Shown here: positions 35,743 to 44,900 of the stretch, piece by piece | Position numbering within the stretch: position 1 is the first letter of the stretch | How the letters are laid out: every line of letters begins with the position of its first letter | From: Mycetohabitans rhizoxinica HKI 454 | GTDB taxonomy: Bacteria; Pseudomonadota; Gammaproteobacteria; Burkholderiales; Burkholderiaceae | Reading direction: 5' to 3' | Assembly (NCBI RefSeq): GCF_000198775.1 | Contig: NC_014718.1 | Span: forward strand, 469,881 to 533,880 | DNA length: 64,000 bases | Program-made: the position numbers and the translations under genes | The notes under the pieces: model-generated | Told to the model about the DNA's origin: nothing | What the model saw: only the letters and a program-made list of their open reading frames with translations | The model's database searches: none

Positions 35743-36319
35743 CTATGCAGGATCGCGCTGCAGCCAGACACGCAGATCGTTACGCACCGCCATCCATTCA
35801 GACCCCGAAATCGAAAGCACTACCGTGTCGCGATAGCTGCCGTCAGCCGCGAGCGGGTGATTGCGCAAGTTGCCGTCCTGCCTCGTACCCAATTGTAGGA
35901 TCGCCGACCGCGCCGCGGTGTTCACGTAACGAGTGCGGAATTCGACTGCAATCGCATCAAGCCGCTCGAACGCATGGGTGAGCAACAGCAGCTTCGCTTC
36001 CGTATTCACCGCGGTGCGCTGGTACTGCTTCACCGGGGCACGCAGATACCACGTCGCATACCACGTGCATACCATGTGCATACGACGTGCATACCACGTT
36101 GCACCGATTTCAGGCGTCGGTGCAGCCTCTTAACGCCCACCACTCCCATAGCCGGCGGTCGGTGACGGCCTCCTCCAATGCGTCGACGTAGTCGAGGCTG
36201 AGCAACTCGAGCACGATCGCCTGTCCGCTTAACGTCACGGGGTGAATCCAGGATTCCATTGCGATTCTCGTGAGCCGGTCAGGCGCCGTATGTGAATCAT
36301 CTACCGCTAGAATAGCCAT
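35743..36319 (-). pseudogene. GNAT (RimJ/RimL-like) acetyltransferase with its middle replaced by short repeats
   Basis: The N-terminal part (36319-36110) reads HPVTLSGQAIVLELLSLDYV, DALEEAVTDRRLWEWW, the start of a RimJ-like GNAT protein. The C-terminal part (about 36040-35743) reads VNTEAKLLLLTHAFERLDAI, AVEFRTRYVNTAARSAILQL, a typical GNAT end. About 60-80 residues of the acetyl-CoA-binding centre are missing. In their place is a tract of CATACCACGTG-like repeats. The two halves are in different frames, so this is a deletion pseudogene. Confidence 0.7.
36044..36107. repeat. Short imperfect tandem repeat (ATACCACGT/GCATAC units)
   Basis: Units of roughly 10-12 bases built on ATACCACGTNGC recur about five times (gataccacgtcgc, ataccacgtgc, ataccatgtgc, atacgacgtgc, ataccacgttgc). 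The tract sits exactly at the internal deletion of the GNAT pseudogene. Confidence 0.75.
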
Positions 36320-36365
36320 GCACCCGCCCAGCCATCGCGCAGGCGGCTTACCATGAAAGGATTAC

Positions 36366-37598
36366 ATGCGACGCTATAGTTTTCTAATCCGGATCATCGC
36401 GATTGGTATTTTGATGCATCTCTACGTCGGCGTGCGCTTGGTGCCGGTACTGCCAGGCGGCCCCGCCGTGTGCAACGCGGCAGTCGCGTACCTTGGACTG
36501 TCCGTCATATTGATTCTATTCGGAATGCTGGCGCAGGCAATCGAACGACAGCCGCTTTCCGACTGGCTTGCGTGGGCGGGCATGCTGGCGATGGGATTTT
36601 TCTCGTCATTGCTTGTGCTTACGTTCGCGCGCGACGTTGCATTGCTCTTCGTGCATGTGCTCGATGCCGCGCTCGCGGCGCACTGGCCGCTTGAGCAATG
36701 GCAGCGCGATTCGGCACCCGTCGTGCCCGCGCTTGCGCTGCTGGCCTCGTTCGCGGGCTTTGTCAATGCACGCCGGCGCGCAGGCGTGGTGACTGTCCAG
36801 GTCCCGATCGACGGGCTGCCGGACGCATTGGACGGCTTCACGATCGCGCAGATCAGCGACATCCATGTCGGGCCGACGATCAAACGCGGCTATGTCGAGG
36901 CGATCGTCGAGGCGGTCAATACACTGCGGCCGGACCTGATCGCGATCACCGGAGATATCGTCGATGGCCGCGTCGAGCAACTGGCGCCCCATACCCAGCC
37001 GCTGGGGCAGCTACAAGCGCGGCACGGCGTATTCCTGGTCACCGGTAATCACGAATACTACTGCAGTGCGCACGCGTGGATCGACGAATTCAAGCGGCTT
37101 GGCCTAACCGTGCTGATGAACCAGCACGTGGTAATCGGCCACGGTACGGCGTGCGTCGTGGTGGCCGGCGTCACGGACTATTCGGCGGGTCACTTCGACG
37201 CCGCGCATGCCAGCGATCCGGCCGGTGCGCTGCGCGGGGCGCCGCCGCACGCCGCCGTGAGGATCCTGCTGGCCCACCAGCCGCGTACCGCGTCGGCAGC
37301 CGTGCAAGCAGGCTATACGCTACAGTTATCCGGGCACACGCACGGCGGCCAGTTCTTCCCGTGGAATTTCTTCGTGCGGCTGCAGCAGCCGTTCACCGCC
37401 GGCCTGCACCGGCTGTCGCAGCTATGGGTTTACACGAGTCGCGGCACTGGGTATTGGGGGCCGCCGAAGCGCATTGGCGCACCATCAGAGATTACGCTGG
37501 TGCGGCTGGTCCCGGCACGCGCCGGCTCGCGCGCTCCCGCCCCGCCCGGCTCGAGCGTCGCCCGTGCGGCACGCCCGCCGTCACCACGGTCACATTGA
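36366..37598 (+). CDS. Membrane-anchored metallophosphoesterase (YkuE/YaeI-like)
   Basis: 410 residues from ATG 36366 with AAAGGA upstream. The N-terminal 140 residues contain four likely membrane segments (for example FLIRIIAIGILMHLYVGVRL and VAYLGLSVILILFGMLA). The C-terminal calcineurin-like domain has all metal-binding blocks: AQISDIHVGP, AITGDIVDGR, VTGNHEYY, LLAHQPR and LSGHTHGGQFFPW. Enzymes of this layout act on phospholipid or nucleotide phosphoesters at the membrane, for example UDP-diacylglucosamine-type substrates; the substrate here is unknown. The last 30 residues are a Pro/Ala-rich tail. Monocistronic by its spacing. Confidence 0.88.
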   Translation: MRRYSFLIRIIAIGILMHLYVGVRLVPVLPGGPAVCNAAVAYLGLSVILILFGMLAQAIERQPLSDWLAWAGMLAMGFFSSLLVLTFARDVALLFVHVLDAALAAHWPLEQWQRDSAPVVPALALLASFAGFVNARRRAGVVTVQVPIDGLPDALDGFTIAQISDIHVGPTIKRGYVEAIVEAVNTLRPDLIAITGDIVDGRVEQLAPHTQPLGQLQARHGVFLVTGNHEYYCSAHAWIDEFKRLGLTVLMNQHVVIGHGTACVVVAGVTDYSAGHFDAAHASDPAGALRGAPPHAAVRILLAHQPRTASAAVQAGYTLQLSGHTHGGQFFPWNFFVRLQQPFTAGLHRLSQLWVYTSRGTGYWGPPKRIGAPSEITLVRLVPARAGSRAPAPPGSSVARAARPPSPRSH

Positions 37599-37828
37599 CT
37601 GGCCGAGCAGGCACGATTCCCGCAACAGTTATTTTCGCCATAGGGCGTTCGACGCGCTCGGGCAAGCGGCGCATCTAGGCCGTTGCTGGCAGGGCAACGC
37701 ACCAATCGTTCCATCGCTGCGCCGGTAAGCGTGTAGCATGGAAGCATGAGGTAGCGTGGGCACACGCCGGTCGCATGTGTGACAGCGATCAAAAAACGGC
37801 AGTATTTGGGATGGAGGCTTGTAGCAGG

Positions 37829-38029
37829 ATGGACATCCTCGAACTTGCAAAACAGTCCGGCTTTTTCGTGACGCTCGACGGGAAGATCGGGCATGAACAG
37901 TATCAAAGCGTGCACGGCTCAGTCACCGCCCTGGAGCGTTTCGCGGAAGCGGTGCGCACTGAAGCGGATCATGATCGGCACGAAAAATGCGCAGTGACGC
38001 CCCAACCGGGGACACGCCAAACCGGATGA
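37829..38029 (+). CDS. Small conserved-looking hypothetical protein
   Basis: 66 residues from ATG 37829 (the open frame begins at 37775). MDILELAKQSGFFVTLDGKI and VTALERFAEAVRTEA look like a real compact protein of the type seen in Burkholderiaceae, but I know no function. AGCAGGA lies just upstream of the chosen ATG. The last 15 residues look random, suggesting a small 3' change. Confidence 0.5.
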   Translation: MDILELAKQSGFFVTLDGKIGHEQYQSVHGSVTALERFAEAVRTEADHDRHEKCAVTPQPGTRQTG

Positions 38030-38394
38030 CGCGGCGCACGACGGCTCGGCCGCGGATCGCAGCGGAGCGTAAAGGCGTGTAAAGGGACGGATCCGCGGAT
38101 CGCGGTGACGGCACGCGCGTCAACAATGGCCGCGCCACAGACCACGGCCACCACGCCGCTCGTTTGGGTGTCCAAGCTGTTGCCAGCGATATGCGGTGGC
38201 CGGCCTCCCAGACAGGGGGACCGGCACGCATGGATGCGTCGAGCTAAGCGGCCTGGCCGATCGCACAGCACAGCACGGCGCGCCGCCGAGCCGTCAGGCG
38301 CGGCGGCGCCGGCGGGCGCCGGCACCGGGTTCTCTTTATATTGATCGCGCACTGGCGCCCTCGGACGCTCAGCCGGGCGGAAGGCGGCCCCGTT
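38030..38394. other. GC-rich intergenic stretch, nothing recognised
   Basis: About 365 bases downstream of glpF and the small ORF. Several GC-rich inverted repeats occur (for example around 38300-38330, GCCGGCGGGCGCCGGC). None is followed by a T-run, so I do not call a terminator. Confidence 0.3.
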
Positions 38395-39105
38395 CTATCC
38401 CTGGAGCACGCAAACCACCGCCGCCAGCACACCGCCGATCAACGAGCCGGCGACCGGCACCCACGCGTAGCCCCAGTCACTGTCGCGCTTGCCCGGTATG
38501 GGCAGCAGTGCATGCATAATCCGCGGACTTAGGTCCCGCGCCGGGTTCATCGCATAGCCGGTCGTGCCGCCAAGCGACACACCGATGCCCAACACCAGCA
38601 ATGCGACCGGCAGCGCGTTGATCGCGCCCAGGCCCACAGACGGCGCAGCCATGTGCAGCACTGCGTACACGAGTACGAACGTGGCGACAATCTCTGACGT
38701 GAGGTTGCCCAGCGTATTGCGAATCGCCGGGCCCGTGCAGAACACCGCGAGCTTTGTGTCCGGGCAATCCGTCGACTCGAAGTGCTTACGATAGACGAGC
38801 CAGACCAGGAACGCGCCGAACATGCCGCCGAGCATTTGCACGGCCACATAGGCCGGCACCTTGGCCCACGCGAACTTGCCGGCGACGGCGAGCGCCACAG
38901 ACACAGCCGGGTTCAGGTGCGCACCGCTGTAGGCGGCCGAGCAGACGATGCCCACGAATACAGCCATTGCCCAGCCTATCGCGATCACAATCAGCCCACT
39001 ATTGTGGCCTTTCGTGCGCGCCAGGATCACATTGGCGACGACGCCGTCGCCGAGCAATACCAGCAGGGCAGTTCCGATCAATTCTGCGATCAACGCATGG
39101 GTCAT
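38395..39105 (-). CDS. glpF: Glycerol uptake facilitator (aquaglyceroporin)
   Basis: 236 residues, six membrane helices expected for the MIP family. Both half-helix motifs are present: SGAHLNPAVSVALAVAG and GYAMNPARDLSPRIMH; the Asp after the second NPAR is characteristic of glycerol-conducting GlpF-type channels. It starts 21 bases after the glpK stop and on the same strand, so it is the second gene of a glpK-glpF operon. Glycerol entering through it is trapped by GlpK. Glycerol is a plausible carbon source from a fungal host (inference). Confidence 0.95.
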   Translation of the reverse strand: MTHALIAELIGTALLVLLGDGVVANVILARTKGHNSGLIVIAIGWAMAVFVGIVCSAAYSGAHLNPAVSVALAVAGKFAWAKVPAYVAVQMLGGMFGAFLVWLVYRKHFESTDCPDTKLAVFCTGPAIRNTLGNLTSEIVATFVLVYAVLHMAAPSVGLGAINALPVALLVLGIGVSLGGTTGYAMNPARDLSPRIMHALLPIPGKRDSDWGYAWVPVAGSLIGGVLAAVVCVLQG

Positions 39106-39126
39106 GATAATCTCCGTTGTCGTCGA

Positions 39127-40623
39127 TCAGGCCGCCGCCCACATCATCGCGGCGGATACCGCACGCTGCCAGCCTGCCCTGTGCCGCGCCGTCTCCTCCG
39201 ACTCCAGCGCCGGTATGAAGCGCCGGTCCAGCTGCCACTGGTCGCGGACCTCATCGATGCCGTCCCAATATCCAGTCGCCAGCCCTGCAAGGTAGGCGGC
39301 GCCCAGCGCGGTGGTCTCCGTCACGCGCGGGCGCACCACGTCCACGCCGAGGATGTCCGCCTGAAATTGCATCAGCAGATTGTTCTCGACCGCGCCCCCA
39401 TCGACGCGCAGCTCGGTGATCGGCTGGCCTGCATCGGCCTCCATTGCCTTGAGCACGTCAAACGATTGATGGGCAATGCTGTCCAGCGCGGCGCGGGCAA
39501 TATGCGCGGCCGTGGTACCCCGCGTGGCGCCGAACAATGTGCCGCGTGCGTGCGGATTCCAATGCGGCGCGCCCAGGCCCGCGAAGGCCGGCACTAGGAA
39601 CACGCCATCGCTGTGCGGCACGGAGGCGGCCAACGCCTCGATATCGGCCGCCTGTTTGATGATTCCCAGCCCGTCGCGCAGCCATTGCACCACAGCGCCG
39701 CCGATGAAGATGCTGCCCTCCAGCGCATAGGTGGTCTTGCCGTCGATTTGCCAGGCAATCGTCGTCACGAGGTTGTTGCGCGACTCAATCGGCTTGTCGC
39801 CGGTGTTCATCACCAGGAAGCAGCCCGTGCCATACGTATTCTTGACCATGCCGGGCGTGATGCACATTTGCCCGAACAGCGCGGCATGCTGATCGCCCGC
39901 CACGCCGGCGATCGGAATCCGCGACGCGAACACGGTGGTCTTCGTCGCGTCGTACAGCCCCGAGGACGGCTTGACCTGCGGCATCATGCTACGCGGAATA
40001 TCCAGTTCGGCGAGTAATTCGTCGTCCCAGTCCAGCGTATGGATATTGAACAGCATCGTGCGGGACGCATTGGTCACGTCCGTCGCGTGCGTATTGTGAC
40101 GCGTGAAATTCCAGATCAGCCAGCTATCAACCGTGCCGAACGCGAGCTTGCCCTGCTTAGCGCGCTCGCGCGCGCCGGCGACGTTGTCTAGGATCCAGCG
40201 GATCTTCGTCGCGGAGAAGTAAGCATCGATTGGCAAGCCGGTCTTCGCGCGAACTGCGCCTTCAAGCCCACGTGCCTTGAGTTCAGCACAAAAATCGGCG
40301 GTGCGTCGGTCCTGCCAGACGATAGCGTTATAAATCGGCAGCCCGGTCTCACGATCCCATACGATTGTCGTCTCGCGTTGATTCGTGATTCCCAATGCGT
40401 GGATCGACCCGCCGTTCAGTCCCGCGCGCACGACGGCTTCAGCGGCGACGCCCGCCTGGGTCGACCAGATTTCCTGCGGATTGTGCTCAACCCAGCCGGG
40501 TTGAGGGTAGATTTGGCGGAATTCCTTTTGAGCAGTCGATACGATATTGCCCCCGCGGTCGAACACGATCGCGCGCGAGCTGGTGGTGCCCTGGTCCAGC
40601 GCCAGGACGTACTTGCCTTCCAT
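39127..40623 (-). CDS. glpK: Glycerol kinase
   Basis: 498 residues from ATG 40623, with GGAGA 7 nt upstream; the frame extends to 40662 but the chosen start gives the family length and [24 protein letters not shown]-kinase features: [41 protein letters not shown], and the C-terminal [19 protein letters not shown]. GlpK makes sn-glycerol 3-phosphate from glycerol and ATP. It is first in the operon with glpF. A GlpR-type operator lies 86 bases upstream. Confidence 0.97.
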   Translation of the reverse strand: MEGKYVLALDQGTTSSRAIVFDRGGNIVSTAQKEFRQIYPQPGWVEHNPQEIWSTQAGVAAEAVVRAGLNGGSIHALGITNQRETTIVWDRETGLPIYNAIVWQDRRTADFCAELKARGLEGAVRAKTGLPIDAYFSATKIRWILDNVAGARERAKQGKLAFGTVDSWLIWNFTRHNTHATDVTNASRTMLFNIHTLDWDDELLAELDIPRSMMPQVKPSSGLYDATKTTVFASRIPIAGVAGDQHAALFGQMCITPGMVKNTYGTGCFLVMNTGDKPIESRNNLVTTIAWQIDGKTTYALEGSIFIGGAVVQWLRDGLGIIKQAADIEALAASVPHSDGVFLVPAFAGLGAPHWNPHARGTLFGATRGTTAAHIARAALDSIAHQSFDVLKAMEADAGQPITELRVDGGAVENNLLMQFQADILGVDVVRPRVTETTALGAAYLAGLATGYWDGIDEVRDQWQLDRRFIPALESEETARHRAGWQRAVSAAMMWAAA

Positions 40624-40708
40624 GACTGTCTCCGTCGGTTTGGCCGTTGTTGAACGCTGCACCGTCTACACAGTGCAGTGCCGCGCGAGGCGAGGCAGTC
40701 CGGCCATC

Positions 40709-40728
40709 AATGTTCGTTTTTGAACATT
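40709..40728. promoter_or_regulatory. GlpR operator upstream of glpK
   Basis: AATGTTCGTTTTTGAACATT is a near-perfect match to the GlpR consensus (WATGTTCGWT-WNCGAACATW). Repression by GlpR and relief by glycerol 3-phosphate is the expected control. The glpR gene is not in the window. Confidence 0.8.
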
Positions 40729-40769
40729 CAGTCCCGTCATAACGCCCACTACATCGCTGCGCGAAATTT

Positions 40770-40812
40770 AATGTTCTAATTCGCAAATGTAAAGTCTGTT
40801 TTCGAACAAATT
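40770..40812. promoter_or_regulatory. Secondary GlpR-like half sites
   Basis: AATGTTCTAATTCGCAAATG (40770-40789) and CTGTTTTCGAACAAATT (from 40796) resemble weaker copies of the operator. Together with the site at 40709-40728 they would make a multi-operator control region for glpKF, as known in other bacteria. Confidence 0.5.
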
Positions 40813-40954
40813 CGGGAAAACCCTTGGTTGACAACACCTAAATTAGATTAACCTCTCAATTTTATCTGGAAAACGGGGTGCATACTGTGCGATGCGGCAT
40901 GCCCCCACTGGCGCCCATCCCAGGGCACCGCGTCCGAGATGCGGTGCCAACCAA

Positions 40955-41418
40955 CGTTCAGGCGGTTACCACCCGGCCGCGCTCCTGCGACGACGCGCCA
41001 TGCAGTTGGTCGAGCTTTTCCCGCAGCACGCGGCCGATTTCCGCCGACGGGCCCGGCCGGTCCATATCGTCGTGCGTGCACGCGATGTCATGGGTCTCGA
41101 TCTTCCCCAGCACATAGGGACGCCAGGCGGCCGGTCGATTTTGCCGTTCGGCGTAAGGGCAAACGCGTCGAGCCTCAAAAATGCGCTTGGCACCATATAG
41201 TCCGGCAACGCGCCTGCCACATGAGCGCACAGCGTGGCCGGCAACGATTCGCTGGGATCGACCACGACATACGCGACGAGTCGCTTGTCCGCTCCGTCGC
41301 CCACCGCGGCCACGACAGCCTCCCGCACCAGGGGATGCTTGGTCAGGCACGCCTCGATCCGCCGTGCTTCCTTGCGCTCACCGACACCATCCTCGACCGA
41401 CTCGTTCGCAAAGCACAT
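40955..41418 (-). pseudogene. NRPS remnant: A-domain end fused to thioesterase end
   Basis: Minus-strand frame from about 41390 reads ARRIEACLTKHPLVREAVVA, YVVVDPSESLPATLCAHVAG, LPDYMVPSAFLRLDAF and LTPNGKIDR (A9-A10). A shift then leads to RPYVLGKIETHDIACTHDDM and IGRVLREKLDQLHG. The second part matches the extreme C-terminus of the thioesterase of the neighbouring giant NRPS ([18 protein letters not shown]). The T domain and most of the TE are missing, so it is a collapsed terminal module of a paralogous NRPS. Confidence 0.75.
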
Positions 41419-41927
41419 CGCCCCACGTTTTGCGGGAAATCATGCGCAAGCGCCGGAATGGTTTGACCAACAAGGAGATCTCGGAGTAAAAACGTACAGC
41501 CTCGCATCACCACGCTTTACGTGTTCACCCCGCTGTGCATTAAGCGGTCGAATTCGCGTGGAATCAGTGGTCGCCTTCGCATGGAACCGCTGCTCGGATT
41601 CTGTGGAATACGCATATCCAGCCAACCGAGAAGGTAATCGCGGTGCGCAAAAATATGGAATATCCAAACGCTTGCCGCAAACGAGCGCTAATTGGTTCTC
41701 ATTTAGACAACCTTGACGCGCGAAGCGGAGCTGACACGGCCATGCGTCCACGAGACAAGTTGACTGAATCAATACGTTAACTCGACGCATAGATTCGCGC
41801 TTTACTCTTGGCCAAATACGCCTGACGTTCGGCTTCACCAAGATACACACCTGTCCCCACCACACCGTTTCAGCTTCCGAGCCTTGCTGCATCAGTCTTG
41901 GCGAATTACTCAAGGGTAGCTAATTAA
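41419..41927. other. Spacer between the NRPS remnant and the giant NRPS gene
   Basis: An open frame on the minus strand (41913-41440) encodes no recognisable protein and has unusual composition; I treat it as non-genic. Possible leftover of genes that once followed the NRPS, such as an exporter or MbtH-like gene, but no such motif is visible. Confidence 0.3.
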
Positions 41928-44900
41928 TCATATTAGCGTTTCCTCTTTATTGTCGCTTTTTTGTTCCCCCTGTAGCATATTCAGCTTCTGGCGCAAAATG
42001 CGACCAATATGTGCAGTAGGCACGGGCAACTCCATGTCGTAATGTTGGCAAGCGATGTCGTGAACTTCAATATTGCCTAACACGTAAGGCTGCCATACCT
42101 CCGGTGAAATAGGTTGAGTCCAGGCATTTTGGGCCACTGCTGCCCTAAAAAACAACATGTCACCACCACAAATACGTGGCGAAAAACGTTGAGCAAGCTG
42201 AACATTATTTTGAAACACTGCACGGGTTTTATCCCACAAATAATGGCCGGTCTCCGACAAGCTGCCTACAGCGTGACGTACAAACAGATGGTAAAAATCG
42301 TCTTCGGCGAGCTCCGGCTTGTTATCCAGCTGCACATGACCCGGCGTAGCATCAAGCACCGCTAATAACGCGACCCGTTCGCCCTGTTGTTCAAGCTGCG
42401 TTGCCATGCTATGGACAACTTTGCCGCCAAATGACCAACCTAGCAGATAGTAAGGCCCATGCGGCTGAATACAGCGGATTTGCTGAATATAGTCCAGAGC
42501 CATCGCCTCGATCGTGAGAGCGGGCGACGAGCCACCGTCAAGTCCACGAGCTTGTAAGCCATAGACCGGTTGATCTGCCTCCAAATGGCTCACCAGGCCC
42601 CGATAGTGCCAACTTAACCCAGTCACAGGATGGACACAGAAAAGCGCAGGTCGAGCGCCATGAGGTTGAATCGGCAGTAGCACAGCAAAGGACTCGTCCC
42701 GCACGTTCTCTTGTGCCGATACACGCTGCGCTAGCGCGGCAAGGGTCGGTGCTTCAAACAGGACGGGCATCGGAATGGAGATACCCAAAGCGGTGCGACT
42801 CCGGCTAATCATCTGCACCGCGAGCAGCGAATGTCCCCCCAGTGCGAAGAAATTATCGTGTCGGCTCACTTGCTCCACACCGAGCAATTCGGACCAAATC
42901 TGAGCCAGCGTGGTCTCGAGCTCGCCCTGCGGTGCTTCATACGCCTGGTGCGCAAACGCGTCAGCGCTGGGTGCCGGCAACGCTCGCCGGTCCAGCTTGC
43001 CGTTCGGCGTCAGCGGCAATGCATCGAGTCGCACGAATGCACTGGGCACCATGTACTCAGGCAACGCGGCCGCCACATGCGTGCGCAACGTGCCCGCTAA
43101 CGCGTCATCGGGATCGGCCACCACATACGCGACTAGCCGTTTATCTTGGCCTTCGCCTGTTGCCAGCACAACCGCGTCGCGCACCTGCGTATGCTGAGCC
43201 AAGCACGCCTCGATCTCACCGAGCTCAATGCGAAAACCCCGGATCTTGACTTGATGATCGTTGCGGCCCAGGAATTCCAAGTTACCGTCCGGTAAATACC
43301 GCGCCAGGTCCCCCGTCTTGTACATCCGCGCATCGGGCTCAGAGGCGAACGGATCGTGCACAAAACGCTCGGCCGTCAATTCGGGGCGATTCAGGTAGCC
43401 GCGTGCCACCCCGGCGCCACCAATATACAGCTCCCCCACCGCGCCCAGCGGCACCGGCTGACCGTAGCGATCGAGCAGGTAAATGCGCGTGTTCGCGATC
43501 GGACGCCCAATAGGAATGCTTGTATCCTGTTTGACATTGCTCACCTCATACCAGCTCGCATAGGTGACTGTTTCCGTTGGGCCATACACATGTAGCAGAT
43601 GCCGCGGCTTCGCTTGCTGTAGGACGCGGAACACGCATCGCGGATCCGCATTTTCTCCTCCAAACAACAAGTAATGCAGATCACTAAAAGCCTCAACCTT
43701 CTCTTTAACCATCTGGTTAAAGAGCGCCGTCGTCAAAAATAGTACTGTCACACCACTTTGCTTGAGCTTACGGGACAACATGGCAGGAGAAAGCAAAGTC
43801 TCCCGCTCGATAACCTCGATGCGTGCCCCATTCAACAGCGGTGTCCAGATCTCGAAAGTCGTCGCGTCAAATGCCAGGTTCGATGCGAGTGCGAAGACGG
43901 CTCCCGGCTCAACTTTTATGTAATCTGTATTTCGCACCAACCGAACCACGCCTTGATGATGGACCATCACGCCTTTGGGCACACCGGTCGAGCCCGACGT
44001 ATAGATCACATACGCCAGATGGCGGGATGTCAGATCCGGCACCACCGGGTTCGTCTCCGCCTGCGCCGGCAGCCGATTCGGATCCAGCACCGTGCACTCG
44101 GCCAGCGCCGCCCCACCCAGCGCCGCCCGGCCCGCTGCATCGGCCAACACAATATCCGGCACCGCATCCATGAGAATATGCGCGAGCCGCTCGCCCGGAT
44201 AGCTTGGGTCAAGCGGCACATACGCGCCACCCGCTTTCAGGATCGCCAGCAGCCCCACCACCATCGCCGGGCTGCGCTGCACGCAGATCGCCACCCGGGC
44301 ATTCGGCACAACACCCAGTTCAATGAGCTGATGTGCCAAGCGATTCGCCCGCGCATTGAGCTCCGTGTAGCTTAATGCTTGGTCTTCGTACACCAATGCT
44401 ATGGCTTCAGGCATGCGCTCGGCCTGCGCTTCAAACAGCTGGTGAATACATTGGTGCGCCGGATAGTCCCGCTGCGTCGCGTTCCACGTCTGTAGCAGCA
44501 ACGTGCGCTCGGCCGGCGACAGCAAGTCGACGCGCGTCACCGGGTGCGATGTGTCAGCGGCCATCGCCTGCAACATCGTTTGCAGATAGCCGACGTGCCG
44601 CTCGATCGTCGCGTGATCGAACAACGCCGTCGCATAGTGCAGAACGCCGATCATCTCTCCACCGACTTCATGCATGTGCAGGTTCAAATCGAACTTGGCC
44701 ACCTCGTGGTCCCGGCCAGCGGACGTGACCTCCAGCCCCGGCAAGGCCCACGTGCCGCGCTCGTTGCTCTGCCACACGAACATCACTTGGAACAGCGGCG
44801 TATGATCCAGCCGCCTCGGCGGCTGCACAATCTCCACCACCTGCTCGAACGGCAAGTCCTGATGCGCTTGCGCCTCCAGTGCCGTGCGCCGCACCCGCTC

